Of a stretch of 64,000 nucleotides of DNA, positions 16,230 through 27,687 are shown piece by piece; the stretch's first letter is position 1, and the number at the start of each line of letters is the position of its first letter. This DNA is from Stenotrophomonas aracearum (GTDB taxonomy: Bacteria; Pseudomonadota; Gammaproteobacteria; Xanthomonadales; Xanthomonadaceae). Under the pieces are notes generated by a model, which did not search any database, was not told the DNA's origin, and worked only from the letters and a program-made list of their open reading frames with translations. The translations under genes were made by a program, and so were the position numbers. The DNA lies in contig NZ_CP115543.1 in assembly GCF_031834615.1 (NCBI RefSeq), forward strand, positions 1,065,001 through 1,129,000, written 5' to 3'.

Positions 16230-17669
16230 TCAGGCGATGCGGACTCGTTCGTGCGAGGCGGAAATGTTCATGGCTTCACGATACTTCGCCACGGTGCGCC
16301 GCGCCACCGGTATTCCGGAGGTCTTGAGCAGGTCAGCCAGCTTGGCGTCAGAAAGCGGCTTGCGCGGGTTTTCGTCGTCGATCAGGCGTCGGATCATGGC
16401 CTGGATGGCGGTGCTGGAGGCCTCGCCGCCGCTATCGGTGTCGATCCCGGAGGCGAAGAACGCCCGCAGGGCCAGGGTCCCGCGCGGGGTCCGCACGTAC
16501 TTGCGGGCGATGGCGCGGGAAATGGTCGATTCGTGCAGGCCCAGCTCGCCGGCCACCTCGCGCAGGGTCAGCGGGCGCAGGGCCTGTTCACCGAACTCCA
16601 GGAAGGCGGCCTGCTGCTGCAGCAGGCAGCGCATCACCCGCAGCAGGGTCTCGCCACGGGCTTCCAGGCCCTTGAGCAGCCAGCGCGCCTCCTGCAGGTG
16701 GGCGCGCAGGTAGCCGGCGTCGCTTTCGCCGCAGCGGCGGATCATCTGTTCATAGCCCCGGTGGATGACCACTTTGGGTCCGGCGTGGCCGGCCAGGGCC
16801 GCCCGCCAGCTGCCGTTCTGGCGCCAGACCACGCAGTCCGGGACCACGTAGCTGTCGTGGGCCAGGTCGCCGATCTGGGTGCCGGGGCGCGGGTCCAGCG
16901 AGCGCAGCAGCTGCACGGCGGTCTCCACCGCATCCACCGGCTCGCGCAGCTCGTGGGCAATGCCGTTCACGCCGCTGCGCGGCAGGCGCTCCAGCGGGCC
17001 GTCGGCGATCCGCCGGGCCAGCGCCAGGCCGGGGGTCTGCGGGTCCAGCACGTCCAGCTGCAGCTGCAGGCATTCGCCCAGGCTGCGCGCGCCGACCCCG
17101 ATCGGGTCGAAGCGCTGGATCTGGTGCAGGACGGTGAGGATCTCGGCGTCGTCGGCATGGATGGCCGGGAGCAGGGTTTCGGCGATGGTGGCCAGGGGCT
17201 CGCGCAGGTAGCCGTCCTCTTCCAGTGCGTCGATCAGGGCCGCGCCGATGCTGCGGTCGCGCCGGGACAGGTGCGAGAGGTGCAGCTGCCACAGCAGGTG
17301 GTCGGCCAGGCTCTCGGTCTCGGCCACGCGCTCGGCGGCGCTGCCGTTGTCGTCATCGTCGAAGGAACCGCCACTGCCGCCGCTGCTCCAGTCGCTTTCG
17401 CCGGGCGCCCAGTCGTCGGCGCCGTCGGTGCGGGCGTCGCGCTCGTCGGTGCGCTCGGCCGCTTCGGCCGGGCGCTCGTCGCTGCCGGGTGCGGCCTCCA
17501 GGCCCGGCTCGGCGTTCTCGGCCCAGTCCAGCAGGGGATTGGTTTCCACCGCCTCGGCCAGCTCCAGCTCCAGCTCCGTGGTCGACATCTGCAGCAACTT
17601 GATCGCCTGACGCAGCTGCGGCGTCATGACCAGTTGTTGCCCCAGCGATGTCTGCAGCCGTGCTTTCAT
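16230..17669 (-). CDS. rpoN: RNA polymerase sigma-54 factor
   Basis: A 479-residue sigma factor. The Gln/Leu-rich region I (LGQQLVMTPQLRQAIKLLQM) comes first, followed by an acidic linker (about 55-110). The core-binding domain and helix-turn-helix (TLREVAGELGLHESTISRAI) follow, with the RpoN box ARRTVAKYRE at 456-465. It directs transcription from -24/-12 promoters with activator ATPases, for example for pili and flagella. Flanked by lptB and hpf as in most gammaproteobacteria. Confidence 0.97.
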   Translation of the reverse strand: MKARLQTSLGQQLVMTPQLRQAIKLLQMSTTELELELAEAVETNPLLDWAENAEPGLEAAPGSDERPAEAAERTDERDARTDGADDWAPGESDWSSGGSGGSFDDDDNGSAAERVAETESLADHLLWQLHLSHLSRRDRSIGAALIDALEEDGYLREPLATIAETLLPAIHADDAEILTVLHQIQRFDPIGVGARSLGECLQLQLDVLDPQTPGLALARRIADGPLERLPRSGVNGIAHELREPVDAVETAVQLLRSLDPRPGTQIGDLAHDSYVVPDCVVWRQNGSWRAALAGHAGPKVVIHRGYEQMIRRCGESDAGYLRAHLQEARWLLKGLEARGETLLRVMRCLLQQQAAFLEFGEQALRPLTLREVAGELGLHESTISRAIARKYVRTPRGTLALRAFFASGIDTDSGGEASSTAIQAMIRRLIDDENPRKPLSDAKLADLLKTSGIPVARRTVAKYREAMNISASHERVRIA

Positions 17670-17711
17670 GCCTGTGCCGAACGGAGGGAAGGCGATGCAG
17701 CGGCCGGCGGG

Positions 17712-18431
17712 TCAGAGCTTGAAGGTCTCTCCAAGGTAGACACGGCGGACGTCTGCGTTCTCGAGGATCGCGGCTGGTGCCCCCTGCGCCAGTACGCTGC
17801 CTTCGTTGAGGATATACGCGCGGTCGCAGATTCCCAAGGTCTCGCGCACGTTGTGGTCGGTGATCAGGACCCCGATGCCGCGCTGCTTGAGGTGGGTGAC
17901 GATGCGCTGGATCTCGCCGACCGAGATCGGGTCGACGCCGGCGAACGGTTCGTCGAGCAGGATCAGGCGCGGTTTGGCGGCCAGGGCCCGGGCGATCTCG
18001 CAGCGGCGGCGCTCGCCACCGGACAGGCTGGCGCCCAGCTGGTCGGCCACGTGGCCGATCTGCAGTTCGTCCAGCAGCGAATTCAGCTCCTTCTCGCGGC
18101 CGGCCTTGTCCAGGTCCTCGCGCAGCTCCAGCACCAGGCGCAGGTTGTCGGCCACGGTCAGCTTGCGGAACACCGACGGCTCCTGCGGCAGGTAGCCCAC
18201 GCCCTGCTTGGCGCGGGTGTACATCGGGTCAGCGGTGATGTCCTTGCCGTCCAGCACGATGCTGCCGGCGTCGGCCTCGACCAGCCCGACGATCATGTAG
18301 AAGCAGGTGGTCTTGCCGGCACCGTTGGGACCGAGCAGGCCGACCACTTCACCGGCATCCAGGGTCAGGCCGAATTCCTTGACCACTTCGCGCTGCTTGT
18401 AGCGCTTGCGCAGGCCTTTGGCGACGAGCAT
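17712..18431 (-). CDS. lptB: LPS export ABC transporter ATPase LptB
   Basis: A 239-residue cytoplasmic ATPase powering lipopolysaccharide extraction by LptFG. Walker A GPNGAGKT (34-41), ABC signature [15 protein letters not shown], and Walker [14 protein letters not shown] are all standard, followed by the H-loop (ITDHNV). Adjacent to lptA (1-bp overlap) and upstream of rpoN. Confidence 0.97.
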   Translation of the reverse strand: MLVAKGLRKRYKQREVVKEFGLTLDAGEVVGLLGPNGAGKTTCFYMIVGLVEADAGSIVLDGKDITADPMYTRAKQGVGYLPQEPSVFRKLTVADNLRLVLELREDLDKAGREKELNSLLDELQIGHVADQLGASLSGGERRRCEIARALAAKPRLILLDEPFAGVDPISVGEIQRIVTHLKQRGIGVLITDHNVRETLGICDRAYILNEGSVLAQGAPAAILENADVRRVYLGETFKL

Positions 18432-18994
18432 TACTTCTTGCTCCCGGCGGCGGGGACGGTGGTCTTGGCGGGCGCTGCCGGCTTGGCGGCCGGGGCCGCG
18501 CCCTTGTTCTTGGGCGGAATGACCGTGCGCACGCGGCCGGCTTCACCGCCGCCACCACTGTTCATTTCGCCGGTACGGGTGTTGTAGACCATGCGCTGGC
18601 CGCTGTTGGTGCCCTGCGCGCTGACCACTTCGTAGTTGCCGGTCAGGGTGATGATTTCGCCCTTGATGTCGTAATCGATGTTGTCGGCGCGTGCATTCAT
18701 CATGCTGCCGTCGTCCAGCTGCTGCTTCATGGTGGCCTGCTTGCCTGTGAACACGGCACGCACCGCCTCGCCATCCTTCATGTGGACCTGGGCCTGGGCG
18801 GCGCGGATGTCCAGCGTGCCCTGCTGGATGACGACGTTGCTGGACAGGGTGATGATGCCATCGCCCAGGAACGAGCCGGACTGCGCGCCGGACTCGATGG
18901 TCATTTCCTGGTTTCGGTCGCTGCTCTTGGCCTGCACGGCAACGCTGGGCACGGCCAGGCACAAGGCGAATACGGCGGCGTAGAAGATCTTCAT
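18431..18994 (-). CDS. lptA: Periplasmic LPS transport protein LptA
   Basis: A 187-residue OstA-fold protein bridging inner- and outer-membrane Lpt complexes. The start is chosen at 18994 because a good ribosome site (AGGAAAG) precedes it and a signal peptide ([22 protein letters not shown]) begins there. A longer in-frame start at 19063 would overlap lptC by 4 bp (ATGA) but puts 23 odd residues before the signal. The C-terminus is Ala/Pro/Lys-rich and probably unstructured. Confidence 0.93.
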   Translation of the reverse strand: MKIFYAAVFALCLAVPSVAVQAKSSDRNQEMTIESGAQSGSFLGDGIITLSSNVVIQQGTLDIRAAQAQVHMKDGEAVRAVFTGKQATMKQQLDDGSMMNARADNIDYDIKGEIITLTGNYEVVSAQGTNSGQRMVYNTRTGEMNSGGGGEAGRVRTVIPPKNKGAAPAAKPAAPAKTTVPAAGSKK

Positions 18995-19059
18995 GACGTG
19001 GGGCTTTCCTGCCTGATTCGGGGGAACGGCCAGTGCCGTCGCTGGAACATCGGAGCGGG

Positions 19060-19620
19060 TCATTGGCGGGGCGTGTAACGGGTCTTGACCTGGCTCAGGA
19101 ACTGATAGGTCTTGTCGCTGGAGTTCAGGGCGAAGCCTACCCCGGACTGGATCATGCCCGGCCGGGTCAGGGTGACCAGGCCGTCGGAGGTGGCCCGGTT
19201 TTCGTTGGGGAACACGTCCAACTGCTCGGTGCGGAAGGTGGTCGGCGGCACCGTCGGCACGCGCGGGCTGTCGCCACTGACGTTGCCGGTCAGGCGCAGC
19301 GTTTCGCCGTTGGCGCTGACCCAGCCGGTGTCGCTGCGCAGTTCCCAGTGGTTGCCGTCGCGGTCGGGCAGCAGGAACAGGGGGGTCTGGATGGTCATCG
19401 TCTCATCGCTGCGGGTGCGCTCCAGCAGCGGCGCGCGCAGCGTGGTCGACTCGCGGCCCTGTTCGTCCAGCGCGACGATCTCGAAGTCGTGCAGCACGTA
19501 GTCGCGGCTGGCGTCGTCGCCGGTCGCCTCCGGCGCCTTGTCGCGGTCGCGCAGCAGCGCCCAGCCGCTGAGCACGGCGGCAACCAGCAGCAGGCCCCCC
19601 AGTGCGGTACGCAGGTTCAT
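19060..19620 (-). CDS. lptC: LPS export protein LptC
   Basis: A 186-residue bitopic protein. One N-terminal transmembrane helix (about 5-23) anchors a periplasmic beta-jellyroll that receives LPS from LptB2FG and hands it to LptA. Family segments LHDFEIVALDEQG and TSDGLVTLTRPGMIQSGVGF are visible. It overlaps kdsC by 4 bp (ATGA). Confidence 0.93.
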   Translation of the reverse strand: MNLRTALGGLLLVAAVLSGWALLRDRDKAPEATGDDASRDYVLHDFEIVALDEQGRESTTLRAPLLERTRSDETMTIQTPLFLLPDRDGNHWELRSDTGWVSANGETLRLTGNVSGDSPRVPTVPPTTFRTEQLDVFPNENRATSDGLVTLTRPGMIQSGVGFALNSSDKTYQFLSQVKTRYTPRQ

Positions 19621-20165
19621 GCGCCGAACCTCGCCAGCACCGCATCCACGTGGCCCTGCGCGGCCAGCAGCACGTCGCACAGCTCGCGCGCGGCACCGCG
19701 GCCGCCATCGGCACGGGTCTGCCAGTGCACGCGTTCGGCGATCCAGGGGTGGGCGTTGGCCGGGGCCACCGCCAGCCCGACCGCGCACAGCGGGGCCAGG
19801 TCGGGCAGGTCGTCGCCCATGAAGGCGACCTGGTCCAGGCCGATCCCGTGCTGTTCGCACAGCACCCGCACGCTGGCCAGCTTGTCGCCGACCGCGATCT
19901 GGGTGTCGATGCCCAGGTCGGCGCCGCGCTTGAGCGCCGACAGGCTGTTGCGCGCGGTGATCAGCACGGGGTGGATGCCGTGCTGCTGCAGCAGTTTCAG
20001 GCCCAGTCCGTCCTGCACGTAATACGCCTTGCTCTCGTTGCCGTCACGGTCGTAGTAGAGCCGACCATCGGTGAGCGTGCCGTCCACGTCGAAACAGGCC
20101 AGCCGGATACGGCCGGCGGCGGCATGCAGGTGGGACGGGAAACCGGGCAGCGGGGAATAGGGCAT
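19617..20165 (-). CDS. kdsC: 3-deoxy-D-manno-octulosonate 8-phosphate phosphatase
   Basis: A 182-residue HAD-family phosphatase releasing KDO for lipid A core synthesis. The HAD motif FDVDGTLTDG puts the nucleophile at Asp26 and the acid/base at Asp28; VAFMGDDLPDLA is motif 3. It has the short, cap-less C1-type length typical of KdsC. Operon partner of kdsD and lptC. Confidence 0.95.
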   Translation of the reverse strand: MPYSPLPGFPSHLHAAAGRIRLACFDVDGTLTDGRLYYDRDGNESKAYYVQDGLGLKLLQQHGIHPVLITARNSLSALKRGADLGIDTQIAVGDKLASVRVLCEQHGIGLDQVAFMGDDLPDLAPLCAVGLAVAPANAHPWIAERVHWQTRADGGRGAARELCDVLLAAQGHVDAVLARFGA

Positions 20166-20206
20166 CAGGTACGCAGGTCAGCTGAATGGAGGAGTGCCAC
20201 TGTGGT

Positions 20207-21208
20207 TTAAACCACCCGGGCCCGCAACAGGTCATGAATGTTGAGTGCGCCGACCGCGCGGCCGTCGCCATCGACCACGATCAGGCCGTTGATCTGCTGG
20301 GTTTCCATGACCCGGGCCGCTTCCACCGCAAGCTGGTCGGCGCCGATGGTGCGCGGGGTCCGCGTCATCACATCGACGATCCGCGCGCTGCGCACGTCCA
20401 GGTCGCTGTCCAGGGCCCGGCGCAGGTCGCCGTCGGTGAACAGCCCGACCAGGCGCTGGTCGGCATCGACCACGGCGGTCATGCCCAGTCGCTTGCGGCT
20501 CATTTCGACCAGGGCCTCGCTCAGGCTGGCGGTTTCGCCCACCTTGGGCAGTTCATCGCCGCTGTGCATGACGTCGGTGATGTGCAGCAGCAGGCGCCGG
20601 CCCAGGCTGCCGGCCGGGTGCGAGCGGGCGAAGTCGTCGGCGGTGAAGCCGCGCGCGTCGAGCAGGGCCACGGCCAGGGCGTCGCCCATCGCCAGCGAGG
20701 CGGTGGTGCTGGAGGTCGGGGCCAGCGCCAGCGGGCAGGCCTCGGCCGGCACGCTCACGTCCAGGTGGACGTCGGCGGCCAGCGCCAGCGACGACCCGGG
20801 GCGGCCGGTCATGGCGATCAGGCGGTTGCCCTGGCGCTTGAGCACCGGCAGCAGCATCAGCACCTCGTCGGATTCGCCCGAATAGGACAGCGCCAGCACC
20901 ACGTCGGCCTCGGTGATCATGCCCAGGTCGCCGTGGCCGGCTTCGCCGGGGTGCACGTAGAAGGCCGGGGTGCCGGTCGAGGCCAGGGTGGCCGCGATCT
21001 TGCGGGCCACGTGGCCGGACTTGCCCATGCCGGTCGCCACCACGCGGCCGCGGCTCTCCAGCACCAGCTGGCAGGCCCGGCTGAAGTCGTCGCCGAGCCG
21101 CCCGGCTACCGCGGCAAGGGCGTCGCGCTCGATCTCGAACACGCGGCGGCCGCTGGCGACCAGCGCGGCCGGGTCGGTCGATGAGGGGGGCAGGGGCGAT
21201 ACAGCCAT
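20207..21208 (-). CDS. kdsD: Arabinose-5-phosphate isomerase
   Basis: A 333-residue enzyme converting ribulose 5-phosphate to arabinose 5-phosphate, the first KDO step. An N-terminal SIS sugar-isomerase domain (GMGKSGHVARKIAATLASTG, then SYSGESDEV) is followed by two CBS domains (about 205-333). The ATG at 21208 gives normal length. It heads the kdsD-kdsC-lptC-lptA-lptB-rpoN run and is divergent from bolA-murA. Confidence 0.95.
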   Translation of the reverse strand: MAVSPLPPSSTDPAALVASGRRVFEIERDALAAVAGRLGDDFSRACQLVLESRGRVVATGMGKSGHVARKIAATLASTGTPAFYVHPGEAGHGDLGMITEADVVLALSYSGESDEVLMLLPVLKRQGNRLIAMTGRPGSSLALAADVHLDVSVPAEACPLALAPTSSTTASLAMGDALAVALLDARGFTADDFARSHPAGSLGRRLLLHITDVMHSGDELPKVGETASLSEALVEMSRKRLGMTAVVDADQRLVGLFTDGDLRRALDSDLDVRSARIVDVMTRTPRTIGADQLAVEAARVMETQQINGLIVVDGDGRAVGALNIHDLLRARVV

Positions 21209-21261
21209 GCGGGCGCCACGCGTGAGAGTAGAATGAGCGCACATTTTATTAGGAAAGCCCG

Positions 21262-21495
21262 TTGGACGCCGAGACCATCCGCAATTTGATCGAAACCGGC
21301 CTGCCGGGCGCCCGCGCGGACGTGCAGGGCGACGACGGCGTGCATTTCGAGGCCACCGTGGTCTGCGACGCCTTTGCCGGCAAGCTCCCCCTGGCCCGCC
21401 ACCGCATGGTCTACGCCACCTTGGGCGATCTGATGGGCGGAGCGATCCACGCGCTGGCGCTGAAGACCGTGACCGCGGCCGAAGCGGCGAAGTAA
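21262..21495 (+). CDS. BolA family protein (IbaG-like)
   Basis: A 77-residue BolA-fold protein from a TTG start at 21262. The pattern DGVHFEATVVCDAFAGKLPLARHRMVYATLGDLM matches the short IbaG/YrbA branch located upstream of murA in many gammaproteobacteria. These proteins partner with monothiol glutaredoxins in Fe-S trafficking and acid response. murA follows 57 bp later. G+C-rich leader, no clear promoter motif seen. Confidence 0.92.
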   Translation: MDAETIRNLIETGLPGARADVQGDDGVHFEATVVCDAFAGKLPLARHRMVYATLGDLMGGAIHALALKTVTAAEAAK

Positions 21496-23131
<1,636 letters not shown>

Positions 23132-23132
<1 letters not shown>

Positions 23133-23164
23133 AACAAGGCCCGCAGATGCGGGCCTTGTTTTTT
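23132..23164 (+). terminator. Strong intrinsic terminator of the bolA-murA operon
   Basis: A 13-bp perfect stem (AAACAAGGCCCGC with its complement) with AGAT loop, ending in a T-run. Because the stem begins with A's and ends in T's it can work in both directions, terminating also the convergent DUF3108 transcript that stops at 23169. Confidence 0.92.
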
Positions 23165-23168
23165 ACGG

Positions 23169-23852
23169 CTACTTGAACGATTTGATGGTCAGGTCGAGTG
23201 CGTCCTTGCCACCTTCGCGCTGCAGCAGGCGCACCGGCACGGGCATGTCCTTTGCCACCCAGGCAATCAGTTCCTTGTTGCCGTCCACGCGCGACACCTT
23301 GGTGGCGTTGTAGGTCTTGCCGCCGACGGTGATGTTTTCAGTGCCGGCGACCTTGTAGGTCATCGGCTTGATCCGGCCCTCGTCGACCATGCGGTAGGTC
23401 AGCGGCTTGCCGGCGGCGAAATCGCGGGCGATGGCCAGGTTGATCAGCAGCGCGTCCATGTCGCCGGCCTTGAGCGCGACGGGACCGGCACGGTCCGGCT
23501 TGATGTCGCCGGTCCAGGTCGCCTGCTTCTTCGACCAGTCATAGTTGGCCTGCACGTTGCGCTTCTTCACCAGCAGCAGCGATTTGTCCTGGCTGCTGAG
23601 CGGACGCAGGACGCCGTTGGCTTCGTCGAAGGTGGTGTTCTGGCTCAGCGTGGCCAGCTGGTTGCTGACATCCAGGCTGTACTGCCATTTGTTGCCGTCG
23701 ACCTGCTTCAGGGTCATCTTGCCGGGCGCCTGCATGCCCATGTAGTTGGCCTGGTACTCGGCGGTGAACGGCTGCAGCGCCAGCGCGGGCAGGCTGACAA
23801 CCGCCAGCGCACCGGCAGCAACCCAGGACAGGGGGCGGGAGAGGATGGTCAT
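23169..23852 (-). CDS. DUF3108 exported protein (second copy)
   Basis: A 227-residue protein with a Sec signal peptide (cleavage near ALA) and a DUF3108 beta-rich domain. Matching segments are FTAEYQANYMGMQAPGKMTL, LLINLAIARDFAAGKPLTYRMVD and MPVPVRLLQREGGKDALDLTIKSF. The family is periplasmic with unknown role. It is a tandem paralog of the gene 2 bp upstream; both follow purM-purN in one direction. Confidence 0.85.
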   Translation of the reverse strand: MTILSRPLSWVAAGALAVVSLPALALQPFTAEYQANYMGMQAPGKMTLKQVDGNKWQYSLDVSNQLATLSQNTTFDEANGVLRPLSSQDKSLLLVKKRNVQANYDWSKKQATWTGDIKPDRAGPVALKAGDMDALLINLAIARDFAAGKPLTYRMVDEGRIKPMTYKVAGTENITVGGKTYNATKVSRVDGNKELIAWVAKDMPVPVRLLQREGGKDALDLTIKSFK

Positions 23853-23854
23853 GC

Positions 23855-24652
23855 TCAGACTCCTTGGTATTCGATCAGGCGCAGGTCGATCCGATCCTGA
23901 CCGTCTTCGCGTTGCAGGATGCGCACCGGGGTCGGAACCCCGTTGGCGATCCAGAGGATGGTTTCGTCATTGCCGCCGTTGGTGCGATACACCCGCAGCG
24001 CGTTGTAGGTCAGCTCGCCGACCTGGACGTTCTCGGTTTCCGGCGCGGCCTGGTAGTCGTGCTGGCGGACCCGGCCCACATCGACATAACGGTAATGCAT
24101 CTGCTGGCCCGGGCGCGCGTCGCGCATGATCGCAAGGTTGATCAGCAGCGCGCTCTGGTCGCCCGGCTGCAGTGGAATGGGTTGGGTGCGTTCCTTCTTG
24201 AGGTCGCCCAGCCACTGGGCGGTGCCGGCCTTCCAGTCGTAAGTACCGGTGACCTTCTTGCCCAGGAACAGGCCCTTGCGCACGGTGGCCTGGCTGAGCG
24301 GCACATACGTCGTGCCCTGCTTCTCGAACACCGTGCTCTGTTCCAGGTTCAGGCCCAGCACGCTGGCAAAGCCCTTCCGGCCCACCACCTGCATGTCCAC
24401 CCGCCACTGGTCGCCCCCGGTGTGGGTGACGCGCATGGTGGCATCACCGGCTTCCTTGCCCTTGTACAGGGCCTGGTAGGTGGCGGTGAACGGTTCCAGC
24501 GGGGGCGGTTCCCATGCGGCCGGCGGCGGCAGCACGGTCAGTTCCGGCGCGGGCGGCGTCACGGGTGCGGGCGTTTCCTGCGCCTGGGCGATGGCCACGG
24601 TGCAGAACAGGGACGCAAGCAGCAGCACGGGCTTGGACAGGGTCTTTTTCAT
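23855..24652 (-). CDS. DUF3108 exported protein (first copy)
   Basis: A 265-residue paralog of the next gene. It has a signal peptide and a Pro/Ala-rich linker (about 25-55), absent from the second copy, then the DUF3108 domain (FTATYQALYKGKEAGDATM; SALLINLAIMRDARPGQQMHYRYVD; TPVRILQREDGQDRIDLRL). The shared segments show an old tandem duplication. Periplasmic, function unknown. Confidence 0.85.
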   Translation of the reverse strand: MKKTLSKPVLLLASLFCTVAIAQAQETPAPVTPPAPELTVLPPPAAWEPPPLEPFTATYQALYKGKEAGDATMRVTHTGGDQWRVDMQVVGRKGFASVLGLNLEQSTVFEKQGTTYVPLSQATVRKGLFLGKKVTGTYDWKAGTAQWLGDLKKERTQPIPLQPGDQSALLINLAIMRDARPGQQMHYRYVDVGRVRQHDYQAAPETENVQVGELTYNALRVYRTNGGNDETILWIANGVPTPVRILQREDGQDRIDLRLIEYQGV

Positions 24653-24719
24653 ACGCGCGCAGGTGCGGGGGAGTGGGGAGGATGCCAGCGCCCGGGTCAG
24701 CAGCGCGTGTGCGCCAGCG

Positions 24720-25388
24720 CTAACGGGTAAGCATTCCGGCGCAATCTAGGCGCAGCGGACTGAACAGGGGGTTGCCATCGACCTCGAGCCGTCCCTCCCG
24801 TTCAGCTACGCGGCCGGCCACCAGCCACTGCAGGCTGGCGATCAGCAGGGGGTGCTCGACGACCAGCACCCGCTGGGCCAGCGCTTCGTCGGTGTCCCCG
24901 GGCAGCACCGGCACCCGGGCCTGGGCCAGCACGGTGCCGGCATCCAGTTCGGGCACCACGAAGTGCACGCTCGCCCCGGCTTCGGCATCACCGGCCTCCA
25001 GCGCGCGCGCGTGGGTATGCAGGCCCTTGTACAGGGGCAGCAGCGACGGATGGATGTTGATCAGGCGCCCGCTGAAGCGCTGCACGAAGGCCTCGCCCAG
25101 GATGCGCATGTAGCCGGCGCAGACCACCCAGTCCGGCGCGAACCCGGCCAGCGCATCGCCGAGTGCAGCATCGAACGCGGCGCGGTCGACGTACGCCTTG
25201 GGCGACTGCGCCCAGCGCCGCTCCGGCGGCACTTTGGCCAGCGCCGAGGCATCGGGCTTGTCGGACAGCACCGCCACCACCTCAGCGTGCAGTGACCCGG
25301 CGGCAATCGCATCCACGATCGCCTGCAGGTTGCTGCCACGGCCCGAGGCCAGTACCGCGATGCGGCTGCGCGGTGGGAGGGCAGACAC
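24720..25388 (-). CDS. purN: Phosphoribosylglycinamide formyltransferase
   Basis: A 222-residue purine enzyme, adding a formyl group from 10-formyl-THF to GAR. The phosphate loop ASGRGSNLQA, INIHPSLLPLYKGLHTH with the catalytic Asn/His, and the ELDAGTVLAQ region with the catalytic Asp are present. Start is GTG at 25388 (a second GTG directly precedes it). It begins 11 bp after purM, the common purM-purN pair. Confidence 0.95.
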   Translation of the reverse strand: MSALPPRSRIAVLASGRGSNLQAIVDAIAAGSLHAEVVAVLSDKPDASALAKVPPERRWAQSPKAYVDRAAFDAALGDALAGFAPDWVVCAGYMRILGEAFVQRFSGRLINIHPSLLPLYKGLHTHARALEAGDAEAGASVHFVVPELDAGTVLAQARVPVLPGDTDEALAQRVLVVEHPLLIASLQWLVAGRVAEREGRLEVDGNPLFSPLRLDCAGMLTR

Positions 25389-25399
25389 CACGGGGTGCC

Positions 25400-26455
25400 T
25401 CAGCCGATCCGCACGCGCTCGGTGCCGCTGGCGGCGGTGACCTTGCCGATGGTCCACTGGGCCAGGCCCTGGGCTTCGACGGCCGCCGCAACGGTGGCGA
25501 CCTGGTCCGGGGCGACGATCAGCACGAAGCCGATGCCGCAGTTGAAGGTGCGCCACATTTCGCTGTCGGCGACGGCGCCTTCCTTCTGCAGCCACTGGAA
25601 CACCGGCGGCAGGGTCCACGAAGCGGCGTCGATATCCAGGCCCAGGCCTTCGGGCACCACGCGGATGATGTTCTCGGTCAGGCCGCCACCGGTGATGTGG
25701 GCCATGCCGTGGATGGCCGGGCCGTGCGCCTTGAGCAGGGCCAGGATCGGCTTGACGTACAGGCGGGTCGGGGCCATCAGCGCGTCGACCAGCTTGACCC
25801 CGCCTTCCAGCTCCAGATCGGCCGGCTGGCCGGCGCGGTCGTAGATGCGGCGGACCAGCGAGTAGCCGTTGGAGTGCGGGCCGGAGGACGCAATGCCGAT
25901 CAGCACGTCGCCTTCGGCCACGCTGGCGCCGTCCTTCAGCTCGCTCTTTTCCACGCCGGCCACGGTGAAACCGGCCAGGTCGTATTCGCCCGGGGCGTAC
26001 ATGTCGGGCATTTCAGCGGTCTCGCCGCCGATCAGCGCGCAGCCGGCCTCGGTGCAGCCGTTGGCGATGCCGCCGACGACCGCTGCGGCGGTGTCGATGT
26101 CCAGCTTGCCGGTGGCGAAGTAGTCCAGGAAGAACAGCGGCTCGGCGCCCTGCACCAGCACGTCGTTCACGCACATGGCGACCAGGTCGATGCCGATCGT
26201 GTCGTGGCGGCCCAGCTGTTGTGCCAGCTTCAGCTTGGTGCCGACGCCGTCGGTGCCCGAGACCAGCACCGGTTCGCGGTACTTGCTGGACAGGTCGAAC
26301 AGGGCGCCGAACCCGCCCAGGCCACCCATCACTTCCGGCCGGAAGCTGCGCTTCACCAGCGGCTTGATGCGCTCGACCAGTTCGTTGCCCGCGTCGATGT
26401 CGACGCCGGCGTCGCGGTAGGTCAGGGGGGAGGGGTTGGACGGGGAATTGGTCAC
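25400..26455 (-). CDS. purM: Phosphoribosylformylglycinamidine cyclo-ligase
   Basis: A 351-residue AIR synthetase starting at a GTG (26455). Family motifs: [22 protein letters not shown] at the start, [11 protein letters not shown], and [11 protein letters not shown]. Catalyses the fifth step of purine synthesis. It is divergent from the DUF2066 gene; the shared 95-bp gap must hold both promoters. Confidence 0.96.
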   Translation of the reverse strand: MTNSPSNPSPLTYRDAGVDIDAGNELVERIKPLVKRSFRPEVMGGLGGFGALFDLSSKYREPVLVSGTDGVGTKLKLAQQLGRHDTIGIDLVAMCVNDVLVQGAEPLFFLDYFATGKLDIDTAAAVVGGIANGCTEAGCALIGGETAEMPDMYAPGEYDLAGFTVAGVEKSELKDGASVAEGDVLIGIASSGPHSNGYSLVRRIYDRAGQPADLELEGGVKLVDALMAPTRLYVKPILALLKAHGPAIHGMAHITGGGLTENIIRVVPEGLGLDIDAASWTLPPVFQWLQKEGAVADSEMWRTFNCGIGFVLIVAPDQVATVAAAVEAQGLAQWTIGKVTAASGTERVRIG

Positions 26456-26550
26456 GGGCGTCGGGCTGCGCTGGGGTGAAAGCGGGATTTTAACAGGCCA
26501 CGTTGGCGCGCAGGCCCTATTCGGGCAACAATTCCCCCCGGATACGCTCA

Positions 26551-27687
26551 ATGGAAGTCCTGATGCGCCGCAGCCTCTTTGTAATGATGTTCCTCGCGCT
26601 GTGCCTGCCGGTGGCCACGATGGCCCAGAGCGGCCTGCGTACCGAAGGCGACGTGGCCACCGCCAGTGGCGCCTACGAGGCCGAAGTGCCGGTCAACAGC
26701 CAGGGCGAGGCCGACCGAAACGGGGCCCTGGCCCGCGCATTGGGTAACGTGCTGGCCAAACTGTCCGGCGACCGCAGCGTGATGACCCGCCCGGGCGTGA
26801 TGCAGGCCCTGCGTGACGCCAAGAACTACGTGGCCAGCTACGACTACCGCCAGGACCAGAGCACCTCGGCCAGCGGCGCCCCCAGCTACCGCACCATGCT
26901 GGTGGCCCGGTTCCGCCAGGACGACGTGGACGGGCTGATTTCGGCGCTCGGCCTGCCGCTGTGGCCGCAGCCGCGGCCCAAGCCGGTGGTCTGGCTGGCC
27001 ATCGACGACGGCAGCGGCCCGCGCTTGGTGACCGTGCAGCAGGCCAACGCGGCCCGGCCGCTGCTGAACCGCGCCATCGAGCGGGGCTACAAGCTCGGCC
27101 TGCCGACCGGCAGCGCCGCCGAGCAGGCCCTGGTCGGTGCGATCTGGCGCCAGGACACCGCAGCGGTCGCCCGCGCCTCGTCGCGCTATTCCCCGCCGAT
27201 GCAGCTGGTCGGCAAGCTGTACCGCGACAAGACCGGGGGCTGGGTGGCCGACTGGGTATTCGTGGATGGCGGCCGGGAACTGAACAAGTGGACCACCAAT
27301 GACAGCGACGCCCGCCGCGCCATGGCCGGTGGTGCTGACGGTGCCGCCGATGCGCTGGTGCGCCGCTACGCCAAGGCCGGTGCCGCCACCGGCGCGGCCG
27401 GTACCTACACCATCGTGGTGACCGGGCTGAACAGCGCCGAGGACTACCTGCGCCTGGCTGCCGGCCTGCGCGAGAGCCCGGTGGTGCGCAACATCACCCC
27501 GGTACGCGCCTCGGGCAACCGCCTGGAGCTGGCGCTGGAGCTGACCACCGGCCTGCCCGGGCTGAACCGCATGCTCGGCGAGAACGGCGTGATCGTGCCT
27601 CTGGCGCCGCTGCCGGTGCCGATCGACGAAGATGCCGCCCCCGGCACCCCGCCGCCCCCGGCCAGCAACGAGTACCGCCTGCGATGA
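26551..27687 (+). CDS. DUF2066 exported protein
   Basis: A 378-residue protein (ATG at 26551; 374 residues if the ATG at 26563 is used). After a signal peptide (cleavage near MAQ) comes the DUF2066 pattern: [46 protein letters not shown] and [18 protein letters not shown]. The C-terminus is Pro-rich. The gene precedes perM and hda with a 4-bp overlap, the usual order. Periplasmic, role unknown. Confidence 0.85.
   Translation: MEVLMRRSLFVMMFLALCLPVATMAQSGLRTEGDVATASGAYEAEVPVNSQGEADRNGALARALGNVLAKLSGDRSVMTRPGVMQALRDAKNYVASYDYRQDQSTSASGAPSYRTMLVARFRQDDVDGLISALGLPLWPQPRPKPVVWLAIDDGSGPRLVTVQQANAARPLLNRAIERGYKLGLPTGSAAEQALVGAIWRQDTAAVARASSRYSPPMQLVGKLYRDKTGGWVADWVFVDGGRELNKWTTNDSDARRAMAGGADGAADALVRRYAKAGAATGAAGTYTIVVTGLNSAEDYLRLAAGLRESPVVRNITPVRASGNRLELALELTTGLPGLNRMLGENGVIVPLAPLPVPIDEDAAPGTPPPPASNEYRLR

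Noticed and set aside
16251..18587. A 778-codon plus-strand frame across rpoN and lptB
   Set aside because: Shadow of two well-supported minus-strand genes; the translation is Gln/Ala/Gly/Arg-rich without domains.
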